Shown here piece by piece: positions 35,160 to 42,227 of a DNA stretch of 42,247 nucleotides. The position numbers were made by a program, and so were the translations under genes. Position 1 is the first letter of the stretch; each line of letters opens with the position of its first letter. The DNA comes from Thermoproteota archaeon (GTDB lineage Archaea > Thermoproteota > Thermoprotei > Thermoproteales > Thermocladiaceae): positions 1-42,247 of the forward strand of contig JAADER010000004.1 in assembly GCA_013153275.1 (NCBI GenBank), read 5' to 3'. The notes below the pieces were generated by a model that did not search any database, had not been told where the DNA came from, and saw nothing but the letters and a program-made list of their open reading frames with translations.

Positions 35160-36109
35160 ATATAGAGAAGATAAAGGAGAAGCTTGACAACACGTTTGCA
35201 GAAGCATTTCCAATGTATGTATCTAGAGTTCTGGTGACAGCAGATAGTAAAAGATGGGCACTGATAGCTGGAAAGTGTGCAACAGGATTTGCAACCTCGA
35301 TCATAATGTCACCATGTGAGGCAGGTATAGAGAAGCTCGTGAATGCTGAGAAGACCCCCGATAAGAGGGTAGGTATTCTACTACAGTTCTGGCATAACGA
35401 TCTTGCGCACCTCAAGCTTCAGCTCATCCTCAGACTCAGCCAGGTAGTGCTCACATGTCCAACAACAAGAGTGTTCGACGGACTTCCAAAATCAAGAAGA
35501 AAGTTCACAATAGGCAAATCAATTGCAAGATTCGGAGACGGATTTGAAAGAAGAGAGACAGTGTATGGAAGAGATATGTGGATAATCCCAGTCATGGACG
35601 GAGAATTCATGATAGAGGAGAGAGTAGGAGTGACGAAGGGGGTCGCTGGAGGAAACATAATAATACTTGGAAGAGATAAAAGAGGCACATTAGAAGCTGC
35701 CTGGAGAGCAGCATCGGCAATACGTAGATCAGGGCTCAGAGTTGTACTGCCTTTCCCAGGCGGAGTATGTAGAGCAGGTTCAAAAGTCGGGTCAAGAACA
35801 TATAAGAAGGTTAAGGCAACAACAAACCATCCATATTGTCCAACGCTTAAAGATAAGACTCAAGATACGAAGCTAAGTAAAGACGTGGAATGCGTATATG
35901 AGATAGTGATCAACGGCCTAACGGAGAGAGACGTCAAGCTGGCGATGGGTATAGGGGCAACGGTCGCGGCGACACATGACTCCGTAATAAGAGTTACATG
36001 TGGAAACTATGGAGGAAAGCTAGGACCATACAAGCTCATGCTTACAGAGGCTGTCGATGAGGCGTCAAGGACTTATCAGCATCTCATAAGTGAGATAGCT
36101 CTATCATAG
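35156..36109 (+). CDS. ftr: Formylmethanofuran:H4MPT formyltransferase
   Basis: Moves the formyl group between methanofuran and N5 of tetrahydromethanopterin, in the cytosol. The 317 residues follow Ftr closely: DNTFAEAFPMYVSRVLVTA, KWALI-type strand, CATGFATSIIMSPCEAGIE, GDGFERRETVYGRDMW, GVAGGNIIILG, PFPGGVCRAGSKVGSRTYKK, TTNHPYCPTL, ECVYEIVINGLTERDVK and GNYGGKLGPYK. Archaeal Ftr is about 300 residues. It is translationally coupled to the ATP-grasp gene, and its last 34 bases overlap the convergent nucleotidyltransferase gene. Its presence in a crenarchaeal background implies methanofuran and a pterin carrier. Direction of flow (formate/CO2 reduction or formaldehyde oxidation) is unknown. 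Confidence 0.95.
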   Translation: MNIEKIKEKLDNTFAEAFPMYVSRVLVTADSKRWALIAGKCATGFATSIIMSPCEAGIEKLVNAEKTPDKRVGILLQFWHNDLAHLKLQLILRLSQVVLTCPTTRVFDGLPKSRRKFTIGKSIARFGDGFERRETVYGRDMWIIPVMDGEFMIEERVGVTKGVAGGNIIILGRDKRGTLEAAWRAASAIRRSGLRVVLPFPGGVCRAGSKVGSRTYKKVKATTNHPYCPTLKDKTQDTKLSKDVECVYEIVINGLTERDVKLAMGIGATVAATHDSVIRVTCGNYGGKLGPYKLMLTEAVDEASRTYQHLISEIALS

Positions 36110-36627
36110 TCTTCAGGATAATCGATATCGAGCACGTCCTCTCTGCTGATCAGGTTAAGATTGCTCCATGAGAGCTCTCTCCCGTAATGGCACGTCTCTG
36201 CTAGTATCACTGATATTCCTAGAGGAGAACCATCTTCATATGCTAGCGTTAAAATATCTACAGCATAGTGCGAGCTTGCTAGGAGAGTCTCAACGGCTCG
36301 AATGATCTTAGAGAAGTCTCTTGCTACTATATCACTAGGGAACACAAGCAGTGGCCTAGGTCTAATAACGTTTATTAGTTCACATAGATCCCTACTATAG
36401 CTCTCTCCCCCCAGCAACACTATGTCAACCTCTGCACGATCTCTCAAGTACTTTATGAGGTTTATATGATTTTTAGATGTTATCACAAGAATTCTATCGT
36501 AAAATCTTGATAGCTCTTCTATCAATATAGATATTAGAGGTCTACCACATAATTCTATAAGCATCTTCTCAGGATTCCCAACCCTGGACCCTCTACCTCC
36601 AGCCATTATTGCCACACATCTCACCAT
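36076..36627 (-). CDS. CobY/MobA-like nucleotidyltransferase
   Basis: A 183-residue NTP-transferase fold. The signature is MAGGRGSRVGNPEKMLIELC (residues 8-27), with the nucleotide-binding Gly-rich loop and Lys. FPSDI (about 96-100) holds the metal-binding Asp. The small size suits archaeal CobY (GTP:adenosylcobinamide-phosphate guanylyltransferase) or MobA-like enzymes. Its position directly behind mch and the dihydropteroate-synthase-like gene (seven-base overlap) also allows a role in cofactor synthesis for the C1 pathway, such as molybdopterin guanylation for formylmethanofuran dehydrogenase. No cobalamin genes are nearby. The exact substrate is uncertain. Confidence 0.82.
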   Translation of the reverse strand: MVRCVAIMAGGRGSRVGNPEKMLIELCGRPLISILIEELSRFYDRILVITSKNHINLIKYLRDRAEVDIVLLGGESYSRDLCELINVIRPRPLLVFPSDIVARDFSKIIRAVETLLASSHYAVDILTLAYEDGSPLGISVILAETCHYGRELSWSNLNLISREDVLDIDYPEDYDRAISLMRC

Positions 36628-37832
36628 TTTCTCTTACAGACTAACACGTTTGTAGACATATCTTTAGGATATTTTGATAATAATCTAGCGGCCGTAACCA
36701 TATGAAACGCTCTCTTAAGCTCACCTACGCTTCCCAACGTCTTTATGCTTGCCTCAGTCGTCAATACTAGATCTATCTCAAGCTCTGCACATGTGACTGC
36801 GAGAAGAGCATTTACACCTGAGCTATCTGCATCAACGAGCTCTGTCACGTTTCCTATCCCCATGAGCATGGGTACCTGATCTAGGTTTTCTCTAATGCTC
36901 CTGTACCTACATAATGATTCTACAAAGCCCATGAGAGGTGGAGAAAGCAATGGATCTACTATAGGTACCGCATCTTTCCTTGAAATGATACTACACATCT
37001 CCTCAAAATATTTTCTCATGTCGTCAACAGACATATAGGGATTATCAGGTATTACTACGAGACCTATCCCTCTTAAATCAAGGTCAGATATCTTCTCAAA
37101 AGACCCTCTCATAACACTGAGTATGAGGTCGGCTCCAGCCTCAATACCTGCCTGAATCTCTGACGGCACTAGCGAGTCAACACTTATGCCAACTCTACTA
37201 GGAAGAACGTTCGCGAGCTCTTTCACGATCTTTCTCACATTCTCAGGCCTAGGTTCACCTGCTATGCATCCAACATCTACGAAGTCTGCTCCCTCCTCAA
37301 CATATATGTTAGCTATTTTTAAGCATTCTTCTACATCTCTACGGGTTGCATCTATTATCTCTGCGACAATCCGTGTTGGAAGTCCGTTCAACATTATTCT
37401 TGTCCTACGTCCAACGTATGCTCTTGCAGGTCTCACTCTCTGAGAGTGATCTATTACGAAACTTTCAATTTTCTCTAGAAACGGTCTCATAGCTATGTAG
37501 AGCTCTCTCACATCCCTAGGAATGTCAGAGCTCTCAGAGAGAAGATAGTGAAGCAGCGCTGGAACATCACCAACATGTTTGAGATATATTACAGGTATGC
37601 TATCAATCTCGAGAACAAGTCCATATGGTGCAATAACGTACTCGTACTTCCTCTTGCTCAATCTTCTCCTCACCTGTTCCTGTACCTGTCTGTTGGGTAC
37701 GAATCTAACTATACCTGAGGTTATTACAAGGTAATCTAGCTCAACGTTCTCAGGAAAGATCTCTGGAAAGGTTCTTCTCAAGCCCTCTATGACATCTATC
37801 CCAAATTTCCCCGATACTAGTAGGACTCTCAT
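36621..37832 (-). CDS. Dihydropteroate-synthase-like protein (MJ0107 type)
   Basis: A 403-residue protein with an N-terminal unknown domain (1-150) and a TIM-barrel domain related to pterin-binding dihydropteroate synthase: GLPTRIVAEIIDATRRDVEE (about 154-173), ADFVDVGCIAG (about 190-200), VGISVDSLVPSEIQAGIEAG (about 218-237) and a late SVGELKRAFHMVTAARL. Homologs occur in methanogens, Archaeoglobus and H4MPT-using methylotrophs and are tied to methanopterin synthesis, though the exact reaction is not settled. It overlaps mch by four bases and the nucleotidyltransferase by seven, forming a tight operon. Confidence 0.87.
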   Translation of the reverse strand: MRVLLVSGKFGIDVIEGLRRTFPEIFPENVELDYLVITSGIVRFVPNRQVQEQVRRRLSKRKYEYVIAPYGLVLEIDSIPVIYLKHVGDVPALLHYLLSESSDIPRDVRELYIAMRPFLEKIESFVIDHSQRVRPARAYVGRRTRIMLNGLPTRIVAEIIDATRRDVEECLKIANIYVEEGADFVDVGCIAGEPRPENVRKIVKELANVLPSRVGISVDSLVPSEIQAGIEAGADLILSVMRGSFEKISDLDLRGIGLVVIPDNPYMSVDDMRKYFEEMCSIISRKDAVPIVDPLLSPPLMGFVESLCRYRSIRENLDQVPMLMGIGNVTELVDADSSGVNALLAVTCAELEIDLVLTTEASIKTLGSVGELKRAFHMVTAARLLSKYPKDMSTNVLVCKRKW

Positions 37833-38767
37833 CTAACTACCTTCAAGTAGTCCAGTATCTTGTCAATATGCTTTCTACCTGATCTTCTAGTTAAGGAACC
37901 TGAAAAAACTGTGAGCTCAGCCACGGTGAACATCTCTGGAGAAGCCTTTGTCAGAAATTCTGGACCATAGGCTCTCATAAGTTCTAGAAAGCTCTGAGAG
38001 TCCTCTTTTGTGACAGCGCTCTTAAGAATGTTATCAATATCTTTCACATCTCCTTCAATCATAAGCAAGACATTTCCAACATATCTTATACAGTCATTAC
38101 ATACTGCTATCCCAGCATACACGTCCTCTCTCGGAGGAGGAACAGGGCAGGATCCAAGTCCTGATATTATGCTTCTCGGATTAACAAGCTCTATAATTCT
38201 AAATAATGCGACTTCAACAATCCTAGAACATATCTGGACTACTCCAGCTGGAGATCGTGCAGAGATCACAATAACATATATCTTGCCACTGGGTACAAGC
38301 TCAGCAAACTTCTTAAGAACATCGTCTGGAGGTCTCGATACTGGTAAGCACTCTACAATAAATATAGGCTCTCTCATCACATGATCGGCGAATTCTCGCA
38401 GTCTCTCGAGAAATGAGCGCGGCTTATTAGCTAGGACTCTGCCGGGACCCGACACATAGCAGATGCAGCTGTCACATTTCAGAACCCACATGGCCGCTTG
38501 AGAGCATAAGCACGCAGCGACAGGATCATCAGACACAACATTGACGAGAGGAAACGGGAGCGACTGCTCAGTAGGAGGATGCAGGTTGACCTCTCCAAGA
38601 CCGCTCATGGTTATCTCAGACACTATCTTTCCTACTGTTGGTCCTGGTCTGGTAGCAACTCCACAATCAATTATGTATATCCTATCTCTCTTCTCAACGT
38701 TAACTCTCAGTTTCGGAGCATCCGCTACAAGTCTCTCGACCATGTCCTTAACGTCAAGCGGGGACAT
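37829..38767 (-). CDS. mch: Methenyl-H4MPT cyclohydrolase
   Basis: Interconverts 5-formyl-H4MPT and 5,10-methenyl-H4MPT, the step after Ftr. The 312 residues show IYIIDCGVATRPG, SEITMSGLGEV (51-60), SDDPVAACLCSQAAMWVLK, YVSGPGRVLANKP (near 104-116), SPAGVVQICSRIVEVALFRI and ISGLGSCPVPP, all aligned with Mch motifs (SGPARALA, LAGSVQISARVVE, SGFGTAPIAP). It is more divergent and cysteine-richer than methanogen Mch (for example CLCSQ for CLGSQ), but the length is normal. It is the first gene of the operon with the dihydropteroate-synthase-like and nucleotidyltransferase genes. CTTAAACG near 38809-38816 may be its TATA box. Confidence 0.9.
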   Translation of the reverse strand: MSPLDVKDMVERLVADAPKLRVNVEKRDRIYIIDCGVATRPGPTVGKIVSEITMSGLGEVNLHPPTEQSLPFPLVNVVSDDPVAACLCSQAAMWVLKCDSCICYVSGPGRVLANKPRSFLERLREFADHVMREPIFIVECLPVSRPPDDVLKKFAELVPSGKIYVIVISARSPAGVVQICSRIVEVALFRIIELVNPRSIISGLGSCPVPPPREDVYAGIAVCNDCIRYVGNVLLMIEGDVKDIDNILKSAVTKEDSQSFLELMRAYGPEFLTKASPEMFTVAELTVFSGSLTRRSGRKHIDKILDYLKVVR

Positions 38768-38945
38768 CAGCTTCAGATAGATCTGTTAACACATTATTAA
38801 CGAGTACGTTTAAGAGACGTAGATCTAAAGTCTCAGAGTGATGCACACATTAAGACCTAGCTCACAATGACTGACGTTCTGTAAGACAAAAAGCCTTCTT
38901 GCACCATATGAGGACTAAGATCTCATACCTGAGGCATCACTATAA

Positions 38946-39806
38946 CTAGTAGATGTCCTCGGCAGGTTGTTCAAGTAGAGGCTCAAGCTCTCTCACTATA
39001 TGCAGGTTTTTCTCATAACTTATTATCAACCTTCCTCGAGACTCCATCAGTGTGTCTCCTAGAAATATTGCGAACTTTCCTTCAATTTTCCTTCCTTTAA
39101 ACTTTATTCCATTAACTATCGAATCTATGTAAAAGCTTGCTAGAACATCCTCCACCCTTCCTAGTACTATTATTCTGCCTCCGCTCATTCTAGCTCCAGG
39201 ATAGAGACCTACATCACCATTTATGAGGATGTTGCCTCCTTTCATTCCATATCCTACATAGTCGCCTGCTGATCCTTCAATTATTATATCTCCTCCTTTC
39301 ATTCCGTGTCCTATGAATGAACCAGCGTTACCATGTATTATTATTGTTCCTCCTTTCATTCCGCTTCCATAATTCTCTCCTATCAGTTTGCCACCTACAC
39401 AAGATCCAGCATCACCATGAACCTCTATCTTTCCGTTTCTCATTTTTGAGCCGAGGTAGTGATCAGCATTGCCTTCAATTATCAGCTCGCCGCCTCTCAT
39501 CCTGTAACCAGCCAGTGGTCCGACGTTGCCTCTCACAACTATCTTTCCACTACTCATCCTGTACCCTACGTACCTCAGCCTCTCTGTGCCTTTTCCCTCA
39601 AATATTATTAGGATCTCGTTATCCCCCCCATCCTCGGTCCAGCTCTCGATCTCGAACACCTCTGTAGTGCTCACCTTCCTGTTCCCAAACCATACATGAG
39701 TAGCATCTACATTAACTGTTGACAGTGTATCAGGCGTGAGCTGTCTAACCTCTACCGGAACTCTAGGATCCTCCCTGAATCTGAACTTGAGGACTCTCCT
39801 CATCAC
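38946..39806 (-). CDS. fhcC: Formylmethanofuran dehydrogenase/hydrolase subunit C
   Basis: The beta-helix scaffold subunit of formylmethanofuran dehydrogenase (Fwd/Fmd) or formyltransferase/hydrolase (Fhc). It has 286 residues. From about 85 to 225 it repeats a Gly-rich unit of the form GYRMRGGELIIEGNADHYLG, GHGMKGGDIIIEGSAGDYVG or GYGMKGGNILINGDVG, the subunit C hallmark also seen in glutamate synthase C domains. The N-terminal 80 residues are the usual FwdC cap. Its ATG overlaps the end of the aminotransferase gene by four bases. Subunits A, B and D are not in this window, so the kind of complex, metal-dependent dehydrogenase or simple hydrolase, cannot be told. Confidence 0.92.
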   Translation of the reverse strand: MMRRVLKFRFREDPRVPVEVRQLTPDTLSTVNVDATHVWFGNRKVSTTEVFEIESWTEDGGDNEILIIFEGKGTERLRYVGYRMSSGKIVVRGNVGPLAGYRMRGGELIIEGNADHYLGSKMRNGKIEVHGDAGSCVGGKLIGENYGSGMKGGTIIIHGNAGSFIGHGMKGGDIIIEGSAGDYVGYGMKGGNILINGDVGLYPGARMSGGRIIVLGRVEDVLASFYIDSIVNGIKFKGRKIEGKFAIFLGDTLMESRGRLIISYEKNLHIVRELEPLLEQPAEDIY

Positions 39807-40990
39807 TCAAAGAACGTTGCAATCCTCCTTATAGCTTCACTGATCCTCTCTGGCGTCTCCTTAGCAAAACACATCCTGACATGAAGCTTGCCGGCAGAGC
39901 CGAACGACGAACCTGGAACTACAGCAACGCTCATCGTCTCAAGGAGCTCCCTAGAGAACCTCTCATCATCCATGTCCTTCTTGGTCAAATATCTTGAAAG
40001 GTCAACAAACATGAATAGTCCAGCCCTCGGCTTCACAGTTCTCGCCTCAGGAAGATACTTACGTAGTGACTCATACATTACGTCTCTCCTCTCTCTATAT
40101 ATTGGAAGAACCTGACTAAGGTACTTAGACTTGTACTTCGTTACAAAGAGCTTAGCAGCATACTGGGACGGTGTTGGAGGGTTCAGGTTCACGTACTGTA
40201 TTACCCGGCTGAGCTCTCTTATCACGCCGTCATGAGCAACAACATACCCAAGCCTCCATCCTGGTAATGCAGCCCCCTTAGACATGGTGTTCAGAGCTAT
40301 AACATGTTCAAGGTCTCTACAGGCAGCATATATGTGAGAGCCCTCATAATATAGCTCTCTATACGCCTCATCATATATCACATAGAAGTTATAGTCACGT
40401 GCGAGATCGATCACAGTCTTCACAAGCTCATCATCGGCGACTCTTCCCGTGGGATTGTCTGGATTGACAAATATCATCAGCTTCGTTTTTCTAGAGACTG
40501 CGTTCTTCAGATCCTCAACATCGGGACTATATCCCCTCTCCACACTTACGGGAACCTCCACCACTTTAGCACCGAAGTACTCAATAAGTGGCTTGTATAG
40601 AAGGTACTCTGGATCAAACATTACTACCTCATCTCCCTCATCGATAAACAACATGAGTAAAGCTAGTATAGCCTCGCTGCTTCCCGTGGAGAGAATCACG
40701 TTCTCAATGCCGAAGCTGCTGCCTGAGTCTCGAGAGTAGTCCTCTGCTACGGCTTGACGAACGTCCTCGAGGCCTACTGATGGAGTGTATCTGCTAAAGT
40801 TGAAAGAGTCCCTGAGCATCACATCCTTCAACTCCTCTAGAAGCTCCTTACAGGGCGGAAGACCAGGCTGACCTATATGTAGCTCATACACATCCGCCCC
40901 AGCCTTTTTCAATTTTGCGACCTCAGACACCAGGAGCCTTATCCTCGATCCCGGCAACAGGCAGCTCCTTCTAGAGAAGCGTGATGCCAC
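39803..40990 (-). CDS. Class I/II aminotransferase, MfnC candidate
   Basis: A PLP enzyme of aspartate-aminotransferase fold. Motifs are YTPSVGLEDVRQAVAEDY, STGSSEAILALL, MIFVNPDNPTGRV, YVIYDEAYRELYY and the PLP lysine in NTMSKGAALPGWRLGY. The GTG at 40990 gives a typical start (MASRFSRRSCLLPGSRI). A TTG at 41035 is also in frame but lies inside the C/D box RNA leader, so I prefer 40990. It overlaps fhcC by four bases. In methanofuran synthesis the aminotransferase MfnC belongs to this family, so this coupling suggests that role. Ordinary amino acid transamination is the alternative. Confidence 0.88.
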   Translation of the reverse strand: MASRFSRRSCLLPGSRIRLLVSEVAKLKKAGADVYELHIGQPGLPPCKELLEELKDVMLRDSFNFSRYTPSVGLEDVRQAVAEDYSRDSGSSFGIENVILSTGSSEAILALLMLFIDEGDEVVMFDPEYLLYKPLIEYFGAKVVEVPVSVERGYSPDVEDLKNAVSRKTKLMIFVNPDNPTGRVADDELVKTVIDLARDYNFYVIYDEAYRELYYEGSHIYAACRDLEHVIALNTMSKGAALPGWRLGYVVAHDGVIRELSRVIQYVNLNPPTPSQYAAKLFVTKYKSKYLSQVLPIYRERRDVMYESLRKYLPEARTVKPRAGLFMFVDLSRYLTKKDMDDERFSRELLETMSVAVVPGSSFGSAGKLHVRMCFAKETPERISEAIRRIATFFE

Positions 40991-41033
40991 AGGGTCTAGA
41001 TCTGTATCGGACTCATAAGCATTCCCATGTTTC

Positions 41034-41089
41034 AACTCAGCTTGAACGCAAGATCATCACCTGTCCAGGGGAAACCCGCTCATCACGTC
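41034..41089 (-). ncRNA. C/D box sRNA, unnamed
   Basis: Reading the minus strand, C box GTGATGA is at 41086-41080. An 11-base guide (GCGGGTTTCCC) and D' CTGG at 41068-41065 follow. After four bases comes C' GTGATGA (41060-41054), then a 13-base guide (TCTTGCGTTCAAG) and D box CTGA at 41040-41037. Flanking GAC and GTT can close a short terminal stem. Both C boxes are perfect, D is perfect, and D' is one mismatch from CTGA. TTTAAA at 41112-41117 lies about 26 bases before the RNA start. Such RNAs direct 2'-O-methylation of rRNA or tRNA. The D+5 rule predicts A in the target CUUGAACGCAAGA and A in GGGAAACCCGC. Targets were not searched. Confidence 0.75.
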
Positions 41090-41102
41090 TATGTTAAATA
41101 CT

Positions 41103-41128
41103 TCTCGAGAATTTAAAAATATTCGAGA
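41103..41128. promoter_or_regulatory. Palindromic TATA region, divergent promoters
   Basis: TCTCGA and TCGAGA form perfect six-base inverted arms around a core containing TTTAAA (41112-41117). It lies about 23 bases before the ATG of the Cgi121-like gene on the plus strand and about 26 bases before the C/D box RNA on the minus strand. Shared promoter use or operator function is inferred. Confidence 0.5.
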
Positions 41129-41136
41129 TAGTGAGG

Positions 41137-41652
41137 ATGAACTTTCTACCTCTCCTACTATGCTCAGAAAAGGAGATAACTAGACAAACTATTGACAAAG
41201 TTCTCAAAGAAGTGGAAACAGACCACATACATCACGTGCTTGTCAAGCCAGAGAAGATAGTGAACACCATACACCTTATACAGGCACTGAGCGTCTGTCT
41301 TCGAAACAGGAGGGTCGGCATCAAGATAGCTAAGAAAGTTGAGATAGATATCATATGCTACATATGTTGTACAGATAACATAAAGAGAGCACTAGACGAG
41401 TGCGTGGACGATCTCGGAAGATGTGTCCTGATAGTAACGTTCTCAGATGATCACTGCGATCTTGATAGACTGAAGGAGGAGCAGATGAGGCTAGTGAAAA
41501 ACATAGTAAAGATAAACAACATAGAGAACATAGATCTCACATATTGTGCATCATGTTACAGAAAAGTTAATCCACCAAGCTCGTGTGGGACCAGTGACGT
41601 AATGGAGATTTTAGAGAGAATGGTAGAGCTAGTGCTCGATAGGATAGAGTAG
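41137..41652 (+). CDS. Cgi121-like KEOPS subunit candidate
   Basis: A 171-residue protein from ATG 41137 (a GTG two codons earlier at 41131 is also possible). The middle part, VKPEKIVNTIHLIQALSVCL, then IAKKVEIDIICYICCTDNIK and RALDECVDDLGRCVLIVTFS, follows the Cgi121 plan in archaea: a helix around a conserved H/A segment, a strand-helix with L-x-YxxxxxQI, and a final Gly/Val-rich strand. Cgi121 delivers tRNA to the KEOPS complex, which makes t6A. The protein is cysteine-rich (CYICC, CASC, SSCG), unusual for the family. Assignment is by pattern and moderately certain. The transcript is probably leaderless. Confidence 0.6.
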   Translation: MNFLPLLLCSEKEITRQTIDKVLKEVETDHIHHVLVKPEKIVNTIHLIQALSVCLRNRRVGIKIAKKVEIDIICYICCTDNIKRALDECVDDLGRCVLIVTFSDDHCDLDRLKEEQMRLVKNIVKINNIENIDLTYCASCYRKVNPPSSCGTSDVMEILERMVELVLDRIE

Positions 41653-42171
41653 CTAGGACAGCGTGAGCTTAAGAAGCGAGAACACATCATCTTCTCTGAA
41701 CACTGATATGCCAGTCCTGGAGGGAAAGATATCTATGTGAAGTATCTTGTCAGGATTCTCTAGACGAACCTTCCTCTTTACCTCCTTAGCAATCATGTCT
41801 ATTATCTCAATCCTAGAATACTGTACACCTCTCTTACGAACATCAATACGGTAGGTCTCGTTCTCTCCTATAAGCTTATGTGCAAGCTCCACAGCCTTCT
41901 CCTTTATCTTCTCAAGGTCCGTAACCACAACCTCAAGTATCGGAACCACCTTCAATATGAAGCGTGGTACATAATACTGCGACGTTACTAGATCTTTAAG
42001 CTTTCTACAGAAATCTATAGGGTCCGCCTCAACCTTAGCAGTGACTAGACCATCAAAACCTGTAAACCACGTGTTTGAGAGTTCTACACCAAGTATGTCG
42101 CATACGTATCTCAGCTCTTGAATACATACGCCCTCCTTCCTTCTTCCTGTCGATACTACTAGATTAAACAT
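41653..42171 (-). CDS. THUMP domain protein
   Basis: A 172-residue protein with an N-terminal NFLD-like region (1-70) that opens FNLVVSTGRRKEGVCIQELR, and a THUMP domain (about 80-170) ending GISVFREDD. THUMP domains bind RNA, usually the acceptor end of tRNA. Stand-alone THUMP proteins of this type resemble Tan1, which helps acetylate cytidine 12 in serine and leucine tRNAs together with an acetyltransferase. Whether such a partner exists here is not visible. Its TAG meets the convergent Cgi121-like gene's stop directly (41652/41653). TTTAAA at 42197-42202 lies 28.5 bases before the ATG, so it is probably leaderless. Confidence 0.85.
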   Translation of the reverse strand: MFNLVVSTGRRKEGVCIQELRYVCDILGVELSNTWFTGFDGLVTAKVEADPIDFCRKLKDLVTSQYYVPRFILKVVPILEVVVTDLEKIKEKAVELAHKLIGENETYRIDVRKRGVQYSRIEIIDMIAKEVKRKVRLENPDKILHIDIFPSRTGISVFREDDVFSLLKLTLS

Positions 42172-42196
42172 TGCACTAGAACACTCTTGGTAATAC

Positions 42197-42202
42197 TTTA
42201 AA
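42197..42202. promoter_or_regulatory. Mirror-symmetric TTTAAA promoter
   Basis: TTTAAA is centred at 42199.5. The minus-strand THUMP ATG begins at 42171 and a plus-strand ATG begins at 42228, both 28.5 bases from the centre. This fits one TATA box serving two leaderless, divergent genes. Confidence 0.6.
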
Positions 42203-42227
42203 TTCTACTCAAATCAAGTCGCTATAT

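Noticed and set aside
38768-38945. Possible C/D box RNA (GTGATGC and CTGA elements)
   Set aside because: C boxes are imperfect, and the distances to CTGA are either too short (about 37 bases) or too long (about 95). No paired C'/D' elements.
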